Of a stretch of DNA of 64,000 bases, positions 17,035-24,610 are shown one piece after another. Within the stretch, counting starts at the first letter, position 1, and each line of letters starts with the position of its first letter. Source of the stretch: Kineococcus rhizosphaerae (lineage in GTDB: Bacteria > Actinomycetota > Actinomycetes > Actinomycetales > Kineococcaceae); assembly GCF_003002055.1 (NCBI RefSeq), contig NZ_PVZF01000002.1, forward strand, positions 248,001 through 312,000. The letters are read 5' to 3'. The translations under genes were made by a program, and so were the position numbers. The notes beneath the pieces were generated by a model. The model had not been told where the DNA came from. It worked only from the letters and a program-made list of their open reading frames with translations, and did not search any database.

Positions 17035-17979
17035 TCAGTCGGGCAGGCGGGCCCGCAGGTGCTCCAGCTCGCGCTCGGCGGCGGCGACGCGCTCGTCCGC
17101 GCCGTGGGCGGCGCGCTCGGCGGCCCGCAGCGCCTCCCCGGCCGACGACAGCTGCTCGCCGACGGCGTCCAGCTTCGCCCGCAGGTCGTCGCGGCGGCGG
17201 GTGAGGTCGTCGTGACGGCGCCGGGCCGAGGACAGGTCCGCGGTCGTCGAGCCCGCCTCGTCCCGGGCGTCGTCGAGCTCGGTGCGCGCCGCCTCCACCG
17301 CCTCGCGCAGCTCGGCCAGTTCCCGTTCCCGGCGTTCGGCCTCGACGCGCTCGCGCTCGGCCTGCCGGGCGGCCTTCTCCTCCCGGCGGGCCTTCAGCTC
17401 GTCCCGCGGGACCGGCTGTCGTCGAACGGGTCCCGCCCCCGCCCGGGGGACCCCGGCGTCGGTGGCGGTGGCCCCGTCCAGGTCGACGGCACCGGAGGCC
17501 CCGCCGAAGCCCGTCGACTCCAGGGGCCGCACCAGCAACCCCGAGCGGACGGCGTCGGCGGCCGCGGGGTCGCTCATCGCCGCCCGCAACGTCGCGACCA
17601 CCTTCTCGCCCGCGTCGAGCGACAGCTTCACGCCCGCCTCGCGGGTCAGGCGCCCCGCCTGCACCCGCACCGCGTCCAGCACCCTGCCCTGCTGCACGCT
17701 CATCTCCCGCAGCTCGGACCCGGCCAGCGAGGCCGTCGCCTCCCGCATCGCCGCGCCGAGCTGCAGCAGCTGCTCGACCTCCTCGCGCGCCCGCCGGACC
17801 AGCAGGTTCACGGCCCACGCCGGGACCGGGGGCTTCCTCAGGCCACCGATGCGGGCGGCGAGGTCGCGGTCCCCCTCGGCGCGGGCCCGGCGCGCGCAGG
17901 CGTCGCGCGTCGCGGTGAACTCCACGGGCGGGGAGCCGTAGAGGTCGTCGAGCACGTCAGCGAGGTCCACGAGGAGCAT
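17035..17979 (-). CDS. Coiled-coil protein of unknown function
   Basis: 314 residues. The first half (VDLADVLDDLYGSPPVEFTATRD, then WAVNLLVRRAREEVEQLLQLG) is helical. The second half, from about 195, is an Arg/Glu/Ala-rich coiled coil (RREEKAARQAERERVEAERR...). No signal peptide or membrane helix. I do not recognise a named family. ATG 17979 is chosen because it starts 31 bp from the divergent M42 peptidase gene; upstream frame extension would run antisense through that gene. Its place inside the NAGGN group may be chance. Confidence 0.75.
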   Translation of the reverse strand: MLLVDLADVLDDLYGSPPVEFTATRDACARRARAEGDRDLAARIGGLRKPPVPAWAVNLLVRRAREEVEQLLQLGAAMREATASLAGSELREMSVQQGRVLDAVRVQAGRLTREAGVKLSLDAGEKVVATLRAAMSDPAAADAVRSGLLVRPLESTGFGGASGAVDLDGATATDAGVPRAGAGPVRRQPVPRDELKARREEKAARQAERERVEAERRERELAELREAVEAARTELDDARDEAGSTTADLSSARRRHDDLTRRRDDLRAKLDAVGEQLSSAGEALRAAERAAHGADERVAAAERELEHLRARLPD

Positions 17980-18010
17980 CCTCGCGCGCGACCTGGCAGC
18001 ATCGCCGCCG

Positions 18011-19204
18011 ATGAGCACCGCGAACGCCTCCCAGCCCGCACCCGTCGACGTCCCGATCGACGTCGAGTACCTCACGGCGACGTTGATGGAGATGCTGCGC
18101 ATCCCGAGCCCCTCGGGGCGCACCGACGCCGTCATGCAGGCCGTCGGGGACCACATCGTGGCCCTGGGGCTGCCGTTCGACCTCACGCGCCGCGGCATCC
18201 TGCGGGCCACGCTGTCCGGGGGCACCGACACGGTCCGCCGGGCCGTCGTCGTGCACGCCGACACCATCGGGCTGATGGTCAAGCAGGTCAAACCGTCCGG
18301 CCGCCTGGAGGTCGTGCCGGTCGGCAGCCACAGCGCCCGGTTCTCCGAGGGCGCCCACGTGACGATCTTCACCGACGACCACGACCGCACCTACACCGGG
18401 ACGGTCCTGCCGTTGAAGAGCAGCGGGCACACCTTCGGCGACGAGATCGACACCCAGGGCGTGGGGTGGCCCTACGTCGAGGTCCGCATCGACGAGCCGG
18501 TGGACTGCGCCGCCGACGTGCGCGCCCTCGGGATCGAGGTCGGCGACCACGTGGCCCTCGACGCCTCCCCGCAGCTGACCCGCGGCGGGTACGTGAAGTC
18601 GCGCCACCTCGACGACAAGGCCGGGCTCGCGGCGTGCCTGGCCGCGCTGAAGGCCCTCCGGGACGCCGACCTGCCGCTCGCGGTGAGCGCGCAGTTCCTC
18701 GTCACCATCGGCGAGGAGGTCGGCTTCGGCGCCACCCACGGCCTCGCGCCCGACGTCGCCGAGCTCGTCGCCGTGGACAACGCGGTCGTCGCCGCGGGGC
18801 AGAACTCCCGCGAGGAGCTCGCGAGCATCGCGATGCTCGACATGACCGGACCCTTCGACTACCACCTGACCCGGCGCCTGCACGCCCTGGCCCGCGAGCA
18901 CGCGATCCCCGCGGTGCGCGACGTCTACCGGCACTACCGCTCCGACGCCGCACCCGCGCTGGAGGCGGGGATCGAGGCCCGGCACGCGCTGCTGGGCTTC
19001 GGGCTCGACTCCAGCCACGGCCACGAGCGGGCCCACGTCGACGGGCTGGTGGCCCTCGCGCGGCTGCTCGTGGTGTACCTGCAGTCCGGGCTCACCTTCG
19101 ACGACTGGGACCGGGCCGAGGCCGGTCCGCTGGCCGACTTCCCCAGCCACAGCGTGCAGCCGGCGGACCTCGAACCCGTGGACCGGACGGTCGTCGCGGA
19201 CTGA
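18011..19204 (+). CDS. M42-family peptidase of the NAGGN osmolyte system
   Basis: 397 residues, a metallo-aminopeptidase of the M42 (glutamyl aminopeptidase/endoglucanase-like) clan. Visible metal and catalytic residues: H in VVVHADTIGLM, D in HLDDKAG, EE in TIGEEVGFGATHG, D in AVDNAVVA and H in SSHGHERAH. The truncated M42 type with this order is consistently found beside the NAGGN amidotransferase and GNAT/ATP-grasp genes, and probably turns over the peptide osmolyte. Here it is separated from them by the glycosylase and coiled-coil genes but keeps the same direction. No SD-like site is strong before ATG 18011. Confidence 0.88.
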   Translation: MSTANASQPAPVDVPIDVEYLTATLMEMLRIPSPSGRTDAVMQAVGDHIVALGLPFDLTRRGILRATLSGGTDTVRRAVVVHADTIGLMVKQVKPSGRLEVVPVGSHSARFSEGAHVTIFTDDHDRTYTGTVLPLKSSGHTFGDEIDTQGVGWPYVEVRIDEPVDCAADVRALGIEVGDHVALDASPQLTRGGYVKSRHLDDKAGLAACLAALKALRDADLPLAVSAQFLVTIGEEVGFGATHGLAPDVAELVAVDNAVVAAGQNSREELASIAMLDMTGPFDYHLTRRLHALAREHAIPAVRDVYRHYRSDAAPALEAGIEARHALLGFGLDSSHGHERAHVDGLVALARLLVVYLQSGLTFDDWDRAEAGPLADFPSHSVQPADLEPVDRTVVAD

Positions 19205-19208
19205 GCGC

Positions 19209-19646
19209 TCAGCCCCGGGGCGCGGCCAGTTCCAGGGCGATGCCGTCGGGGTCGCGGAACTCCAGGATCCACAGGCCGCCGGCGTCCTTGACGCCCTCGT
19301 GCGGGGCGCCGAGGGAGTCCAGGACCTCGACGGCCCCGTCCAGCGCGGCCCGGTCGGCCACGGCGAAGGACAGGTGGTCCAGCCCCACCCGGTCCTCGGA
19401 GAAGGAGTCGTGCGCGGCGGCGACGGGGCGCAGGCCGAGCAGCCCGAAGGGCGTGCTGTAGATGATCCCCCCGAACAGGAACCAGAGCCGTTCGCGGGTG
19501 GCGTCGTCGGCGTCGGCGGGCAGTTCGACGGCGACGTCCCACCCGAACAGCGCGTCGTAGAACCGTCGGGAGGTCGTCAGGTCGCGGACGGTGAGCCGGA
19601 CGTGGCTGACCCCGGTCGTGACGACGGGGCCGGGGGTGCTGGTCAT
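19209..19646 (-). CDS. VOC family (glyoxalase-like) protein
   Basis: 145 residues with two beta-alpha-beta-beta-beta modules of the vicinal oxygen chelate fold. The first starts GVSHVRLTVRDLTTSRRFYDAL; the second contains LDHLSFAVADRAALDGA and ends in EFRDPDGIALELAAP. Candidate metal ligands are H in SHVRL, H in LDHLS and E in ALELA. Substrate unknown; relatives include glyoxalase I, dioxygenases and resistance proteins. Start ATG 19646. It converges on the M42 gene (4-nt gap), and dhaK starts 121 bp to its right in the other direction. Confidence 0.85.
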   Translation of the reverse strand: MTSTPGPVVTTGVSHVRLTVRDLTTSRRFYDALFGWDVAVELPADADDATRERLWFLFGGIIYSTPFGLLGLRPVAAAHDSFSEDRVGLDHLSFAVADRAALDGAVEVLDSLGAPHEGVKDAGGLWILEFRDPDGIALELAAPRG

Positions 19647-19766
19647 GGGCCGAGGGTGGCACGGCCACCCGGGTGGCGCCGTCCGAACCGCCGCCGCGAC
19701 CCGGGGGCTGTTCCGTCCGTCGCCGACGGGGGATAGCTTGGGCGCACCCGGGCGAAGGAGCTCCTG

Positions 19767-20780
19767 ATGACCGCTGTTGCCAAGCTGCTGGACGACCCCG
19801 CGGACGCCGTCACCGACGCGTTGCGCGGGCTGGCCGCCGTCCACCCCGAACTGTCCGTCGACCTGACGCAGCACGTCGTCTCCCGCGGCGACGAGCGGCG
19901 TCCGGGCAAGGTCGGTCTCGTCTCCGGCGGCGGGTCCGGCCACGAACCCCTGCACGCGGGTTTCGTGGGCCTGGGCATGCTCGACGCCGCGGCCTGCGGG
20001 GCCGTGTTCACCTCACCCGTACCCGACCAGGTCCTCGCCGCGACGAAGGCGGCGTCCTCCGGCGGGGGTGTGGTGCACATCGTGAAGAACTACACCGGCG
20101 ACGTCCTGAACTTCCAGATGGCCGCCGAACTCGCCGACGACGAGGACATCGAGGTCGAGACCGTCCTCGTCGACGACGACGTCGCGGTCACCGACAGCCT
20201 CTACACCGCCGGGCGCCGGGGCACGGGCGGGACGCTGTTCGTCGAGAAGGTCCTCGGGGCCGCCGCCGAGAAGGGCCTGGCCGTGGCCGAGGTCGCCGCC
20301 CTGGGCCGGGACGTCGTGTCCCGCAGCCGCAGCTTCGGGGTGGCGCTGAGCCCCTGCACCACACCGGGATCGGACCAGCCCGGGTTCGACCTGCCGGCCG
20401 GCGAGATGGAACTGGGCATCGGCATCCACGGCGAACCCGGCCGCCGCCGCGTCCCGGTCCCCGCCACCGGGGTCGCGCGCGAGGTCGCCCGCACGGCGGT
20501 CGCCGCGATCGACGAGGACCTGCCGCTGGCCCACCAGGACCTGCTCGTGCTCGTCAACGGCATGGGTGGCACCCCGCTGCTGGAACTGCAGGTCCTGGCC
20601 GCCGACGTCGTCGCCGAGCTCGACGCCCGGGGGGCCCGGGTCGCGCGGGCCCTGGTCGGCAACTACGTCACCAGCCTGGAGATGGCCGGGGCGATGGTCA
20701 GCGTCTGCACGACCACCCCCGAACTGCTCGAGCTGTGGGACGCCCCCGTCCGCACCCCGGCCCTGCGGTGGGGCGTGTGA
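19767..20780 (+). CDS. dhaK: Dihydroxyacetone kinase subunit DhaK
   Basis: 337 residues. SGGGSGHEPLHAGFVG near residue 52 is the substrate-site signature, and GIGIHGEPG carries the histidine that binds dihydroxyacetone covalently as a hemiaminal. With DhaL and DhaM it forms dihydroxyacetone phosphate using the PTS as phosphate source. A TAGCTT -10-like box at 19734-19739 and AAGGAG 7 nt before ATG 19767 make a good expression signal. The stop overlaps the dhaL start (GTGA). Confidence 0.95.
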   Translation: MTAVAKLLDDPADAVTDALRGLAAVHPELSVDLTQHVVSRGDERRPGKVGLVSGGGSGHEPLHAGFVGLGMLDAAACGAVFTSPVPDQVLAATKAASSGGGVVHIVKNYTGDVLNFQMAAELADDEDIEVETVLVDDDVAVTDSLYTAGRRGTGGTLFVEKVLGAAAEKGLAVAEVAALGRDVVSRSRSFGVALSPCTTPGSDQPGFDLPAGEMELGIGIHGEPGRRRVPVPATGVAREVARTAVAAIDEDLPLAHQDLLVLVNGMGGTPLLELQVLAADVVAELDARGARVARALVGNYVTSLEMAGAMVSVCTTTPELLELWDAPVRTPALRWGV

Positions 20781-21364
20781 ACCTCGACGCCGCGACCGCG
20801 CTGGCCTGGTTGCGGGCGTTCGCCGGGCTCGTCGACGAACGGGCGGGCGAGCTCACCGACCTCGACCGGCCCATCGGCGACTCCGACCACGGCGTGAACC
20901 TCCAGCGCGGGATGCACGCCGTCGTGGCCGCGTTCGAGCAGGAGGCCCCCGACACCGCGGGGGCCGTCCTCACCAAGGCCGGGTCGACGCTCGTCAGCAC
21001 CGTCGGCGGCGCCAGCGGGCCGTTGTTCGGGACGCTGCTGCGGCGGACCGGGAAGGCGCTCGACGGCGGTGACCTCGCGAGCGCGTTGCGGGCCGGCCTC
21101 GACGGCGTCGTCAAGCTCGGCGGGGCGCAGGTCGGGGACGCCACCCTCGTCGACGCCCTGACCCCGGCCGTCGAAGCGCTCGAAGCGGGCCGCTCGCCGT
21201 TCGAGGCCGCCGAGGCCGCCGCCGAGGGCGCCGCCTCCACCGAACCGCTCGTGGCCCGCAAGGGCCGCGCCAGCTACCTCGGCGAGCGCGGCGTGGGGCA
21301 CCGCGACCCCGGCGCCGAGTCGGTCGTGCTGCTGTTCACCGCGCTCGAGCAGGTCGCCGCGTGA
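20777..21364 (+). CDS. dhaL: Dihydroxyacetone kinase subunit DhaL
   Basis: 195 residues, the ADP-binding subunit. RPIGDSDHGVNLQRGM holds the Asp cluster that holds magnesium and ADP, GGASGPLFGT the nucleotide loop, and the C-terminal ARKGRASYLGERGVGHRDPG is highly conserved. In PTS-type systems ADP stays bound as coenzyme and is rephosphorylated by DhaM. GTG 20777 overlaps the dhaK stop, and its own stop overlaps dhaM (GTGA), so the three proteins are made from one coupled message. Confidence 0.95.
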   Translation: MNLDAATALAWLRAFAGLVDERAGELTDLDRPIGDSDHGVNLQRGMHAVVAAFEQEAPDTAGAVLTKAGSTLVSTVGGASGPLFGTLLRRTGKALDGGDLASALRAGLDGVVKLGGAQVGDATLVDALTPAVEALEAGRSPFEAAEAAAEGAASTEPLVARKGRASYLGERGVGHRDPGAESVVLLFTALEQVAA

Positions 21365-21750
21365 GCGTCCGGGTGGTCCTGCTCTCGCACAGCGCCGCCG
21401 TCGCCCGCGGGGTGGCGGACCTGGCGGGGCAGATGGGGCGCACCGCCACCGTCGTCCCCGTCGGCGGGACCCCCGACGGCGGGCTCGGCACCGACGCCGA
21501 CGCGCTGGAGACCGCTGTCGCGCAGGCGCTGGCGGCCGGCGACGACGTCGCCCTGCTCGTCGACCTGGGCAGTGCGGTGCTGACGGCGAAGACCGTCCTG
21601 GCCGACGTCGACGAGGACGAGCGCGTCGTCCTGGTCGACGCGCCGTTCCTGGAGGGCGCCGTCGCGGCCGTCGTCACGGCCTCGACGGGGACCGGGCTCG
21701 CCGAGGTCGTCGCCCAGGCCGAACTCGCCCGGACCCTGCGCAAGACCTGA
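21361..21750 (+). CDS. dhaM: PTS-dependent dihydroxyacetone kinase phosphotransferase subunit DhaM (EIIA-like)
   Basis: 129 residues, only the EIIA(Man)-like domain. The phosphorylated histidine is in VLLSHSAAVARGV at about residue 10, and DVALLVDLGSAVLTA follows as in other DhaM proteins. The short form lacks the HPr and EI-like domains present in E. coli DhaM, so it needs HPr and EI from elsewhere; neither is in the window. No DhaR-type regulator is adjacent. Confidence 0.92.
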   Translation: MSVRVVLLSHSAAVARGVADLAGQMGRTATVVPVGGTPDGGLGTDADALETAVAQALAAGDDVALLVDLGSAVLTAKTVLADVDEDERVVLVDAPFLEGAVAAVVTASTGTGLAEVVAQAELARTLRKT

Positions 21751-21751
21751 T

Positions 21752-21846
21752 CCGCGATCGAGGAGACCCTCACCGCGATCGAGGACGACCGTGACCCCCG
21801 GGCCGGATGCCGTCCTCGATCGCCGCGAACGAGTCCTCGATCGCGG
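21752..21846. repeat. Four-copy 14-nt repeat forming paired arms (CCGCGATCGAGGAC)
   Basis: Two direct copies at 21752-21765 and 21773-21786 are faced by two inverted ones at 21812-21825 (imperfect) and 21833-21846. Several pairings are possible, giving a branched hairpin. It fills the 103-bp gap between dhaM and the convergent PhoD-like gene and probably terminates both. Confidence 0.75.
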
Positions 21847-21853
21847 GGAGGGG

Positions 21854-23401
21854 TCAGGTGGTGGGGTGCAGGGCCCTGCTCCACAGCGCGGCGCCGCGCA
21901 GGTCGCGCAGCGTCACGGTGAGGGTCTGGGAGTCGGGGTCGATCTCGACCTCGCCGAAGAACTGCGAACCCTCCAGCGGGGAGGTGTTCGCGTGCGGGGG
22001 GACGGCCTGGAACTCCACCGTCGGCCCGAACGTCGGGTCGAGGGCGCTGGGGCCGAAGGACCCCGCGTGCAGGGGCCCGGACACGAACTCCCAGAACGGG
22101 TCGAACTCCGTGAACGCCGCGCGGGAGGGGTCGTAGCGGTGGGCGGCGGTGTAGTGCACGTCGGCGGTGAGCCACACGTGGTTGCGCACCCCGCGGTTCT
22201 TCAGCTCCCGCAGGATCCAGGCGATCTGCCGTTCGCGGCCGCGGGGGACGCCCGGGTCGCCCTGGGCGATCGCCTCGATGCCGGCGGGGTCGGTCTGGGT
22301 GTCGGGGACCACGAGCCCGATGGGCATGTCGGCCTGCACGACCTTCCAGCGGGCCCGGGAGGCGGCCATCGCCTGCACGAGCCACTGCGCCTGCTCGGTG
22401 CCGAGGATCCCGCCGTCCGGGCGGATCCCGCCACCGGCCCAGCCCCGGGTGTTCTCGTCGCGGTAGCTGCGCATGTCGAGGACGAACACGTCCAGCAGCG
22501 GCCCGAACGAGAACTTCCCGTACACGTCGGAGGTGCGGCGGTGCGAGATCGGGACGTACTCGCGCCAGGCCCGCTCGCCGCGGGCCCGCAGGACGTCGAC
22601 GCGCTTCTCGGTGTACTTCGCGTCGTCGAGGATCTCGTGCGGGAACCAGTTGTTGTGGACCTCGTGGTCGTCCCACTGGTTCACCTGCGGGACGCGGGCG
22701 AAGAACGCGCGGTAGGCGTCGTCCTCGAGGTTGTACCGGAACGCGCCGCGGAAGTCGTCGAGGGTCTGGGCCACGTGCGACTTCGCCTCGGTGACGACGT
22801 TGCGGTAGACGCGCCCGTCGGGCAGCGTCACGTCCCCGGTGATGGGGCCGTCGGCGTAGATCGTGTCGCCGGAGTGCAGGAAGAAGTCCGCGTCGCGGCG
22901 CGCCATCGCGCGGTAGATCGGGAAACCCCCCAGGTCGGGGTTGCGGCCCCAGCCCTGCCCGGCCTGGTCGCCGCTCCACAGGAACCGGATCCGCCGGTGG
23001 TCGCCCCGGGTGGGGGCGGTCCGCAGGAAACCCTCGGCGGAGGTGCCGTCGGGCCGGTGCGCGTCGGGGGCGCCGAGGACGACGCGGTACGGGACGTCGG
23101 CGGCCGACGGCAGCCCCCGCACGTCGTAGCGGCCCGTGAAGTCGGAGGCGGCCGTGAGCAGCGGGCCGCGGTAGGTGCGGCAGTCGCGGCCGAACCGGCC
23201 CGTGGGGGAGACCTGGACGAACATCCGGGCCGGGCGGTCCGCGCGGGTCCAGATCGTGGCCGTGCTCGAGGTGACGTCACCGGACTGGACGCCGTGGGTG
23301 ATCGCGGGAGCGCCGCTGCGCAGCAGGGTGGGGGCCAGGAGGCCGGTACCGCCGGCGGCCAGCAGGGAACGGCGCGAGAAGGGGGAGGAGGGGATCTGCA
23401 C
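21854..23401 (-). CDS. Alkaline phosphatase D family protein (secreted, Tat signal)
   Basis: 515 residues. The twin-arginine signal FSRRSLLAAGGTGLLAP indicates Tat export of a folded protein. A fibronectin-like PhoD N-domain (about 35-125) precedes the calcineurin-like phosphatase domain, with candidate metal residues in WSGDQAG, LHSGDTIYAD, NQWDDHEVHNNW and TADVHYTAAH. PhoD enzymes hydrolyse phosphodiesters and monoesters, usually with Fe and Ca. No pho-box regulation is evident. Start ATG 23401; I see nothing distinct in the 85 bp upstream. Confidence 0.93.
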   Translation of the reverse strand: MQIPSSPFSRRSLLAAGGTGLLAPTLLRSGAPAITHGVQSGDVTSSTATIWTRADRPARMFVQVSPTGRFGRDCRTYRGPLLTAASDFTGRYDVRGLPSAADVPYRVVLGAPDAHRPDGTSAEGFLRTAPTRGDHRRIRFLWSGDQAGQGWGRNPDLGGFPIYRAMARRDADFFLHSGDTIYADGPITGDVTLPDGRVYRNVVTEAKSHVAQTLDDFRGAFRYNLEDDAYRAFFARVPQVNQWDDHEVHNNWFPHEILDDAKYTEKRVDVLRARGERAWREYVPISHRRTSDVYGKFSFGPLLDVFVLDMRSYRDENTRGWAGGGIRPDGGILGTEQAQWLVQAMAASRARWKVVQADMPIGLVVPDTQTDPAGIEAIAQGDPGVPRGRERQIAWILRELKNRGVRNHVWLTADVHYTAAHRYDPSRAAFTEFDPFWEFVSGPLHAGSFGPSALDPTFGPTVEFQAVPPHANTSPLEGSQFFGEVEIDPDSQTLTVTLRDLRGAALWSRALHPTT

Positions 23402-23486
23402 GACGCGAGGCTGTCGAGCGCAGGTGAAACCCCCGTGCCGTCGGGGAGAACTCCCGGTGAAGCGCTGGACCCGGTGACGCGAGAAG

Positions 23487-23774
23487 TCAGCCGGGCCCGG
23501 AGCGGAAACCCGTCCCGCACACCTCGGCGTGCAGGCCCGCGGCCTGCAGTTCGCGCGTCACGCGGACGGTGGCCGCCGTGACGTCGACCGACGTGGGGCG
23601 GTGCTCGCACGGCACGGCCACCACCACGACGGGGTCCTCACCGGTGGGGGTGACCCGCTCGATCGCGGCCTCGAGCCCGGCCCGGCGCAGGACGGCGAGG
23701 CACCGGTGCTCCTGCTCGGACTCCGCGGCCAGGACCACGGTCAGGCGGGCGCCGTCGTACGCGCTGGTGCTCAC
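23487..23774 (-). CDS. Small protein of unknown function
   Basis: 95 residues, alternating strands and helices (ARLTVVLAAESEQEHRCLAVL, then PVVVVAVPC and TAATVRVTRELQAAGL), suggesting a compact alpha/beta fold. No family recognised. GTG 23774 overlaps the stop of the aminotransferase gene by 4 nt (GTGA), which supports it as a real, coupled third gene of this operon. Confidence 0.65.
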   Translation of the reverse strand: MSTSAYDGARLTVVLAAESEQEHRCLAVLRRAGLEAAIERVTPTGEDPVVVVAVPCEHRPTSVDVTAATVRVTRELQAAGLHAEVCGTGFRSGPG

Positions 23775-24610
23775 CCCCCGAGCGTGGCACCCCCGGACCC
23801 GGACGGGAACTCGCGGCGTGTTCCCAGCGCGATGCCCCGCAGCACCTCCGTGAGCCGCGCGTCGTGCGGCACCCGGGCGCCGTCGACCCGCAGCACGGGG
23901 GCGGCCCCGCGGACGCTGGACAGCAACCACGCCCCGTCGGTCCCGGCGAGCTCACCGGGGCGCACGTCCGCCTCCACGACGCCGAGGCCCGCGGCGACCG
24001 CGGCCAGCGTCGTGCCCGGCAGCACGGTGCGCCCGGCGTGCGGCGGGGTGCACCACGCACCGCCCGCGCGCCACAGCAGGTTCGCCGTGGGGGCCTCCAG
24101 GACCAGTCCGTCGGCGTCGACGAGCAGCGCGTCGTCGGCCCCGCGCCGGTGGGCCTCGCGCGCCGCGGCGGAGTTCACGGCGTACGACGACGTCTTGGCC
24201 GCCGTCAGCAGCCACGGCGCGTCGGGGACGGTCGTCGTCCCCCGGGCCAGCGTCACCACCCCCACCCCGTCGCGGCCCGCCCGCACCCCGGCGGGGACCG
24301 GGCGGACGGTGACCAGACCCACCCCGTCCCGCGCGAGCGTCAGCCGCAGCACGGCCTCGTCGCCGGCGGGGACCGCGCCGACGGCCTCGTGCGCCAGGCC
24401 GGTCCACGCGGCCCGGTCCACGTCCACCCCGAAGGCGGCGGCCGAACGCTCGAACCGGTCCAGGTGCGCGGACAGCCGCACCGGCTCCGGACCCCGGCAG
24501 AGCACGGTCTCGAAGAACCCGTCCCCACGCAGCCCGGAGTCGTCGGCCGCGGCCACGGGCGCGTCCCAGACCACCTCGCCGACCCCCAGGACGAACGTCC
24601 GGTTCCTCAC
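23771..24610 (-). CDS. Class IV aminotransferase (aminodeoxychorismate lyase-like)
   Basis: 279 residues of the fold-type IV PLP family. LRGDGFFETVLC is the N-terminal signature; the PLP lysine is in LLTAAKTSSYAVNSAAAREA, and GADDALLVDADGLVLEAPTANL is the usual active-site segment with its glutamate. Members include aminodeoxychorismate lyase (pabC), branched-chain and D-amino acid aminotransferases; sequence alone does not decide. GTG 24610 overlaps the Gfo/Idh stop by 4 nt. Confidence 0.85.
   Translation of the reverse strand: MRNRTFVLGVGEVVWDAPVAAADDSGLRGDGFFETVLCRGPEPVRLSAHLDRFERSAAAFGVDVDRAAWTGLAHEAVGAVPAGDEAVLRLTLARDGVGLVTVRPVPAGVRAGRDGVGVVTLARGTTTVPDAPWLLTAAKTSSYAVNSAAAREAHRRGADDALLVDADGLVLEAPTANLLWRAGGAWCTPPHAGRTVLPGTTLAAVAAGLGVVEADVRPGELAGTDGAWLLSSVRGAAPVLRVDGARVPHDARLTEVLRGIALGTRREFPSGSGGATLGG

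Noticed and set aside
21752-21846. CRISPR-like short repeats
   Set aside because: Only four 14-nt units, two inverted, no regular spacers and no cas genes nearby.
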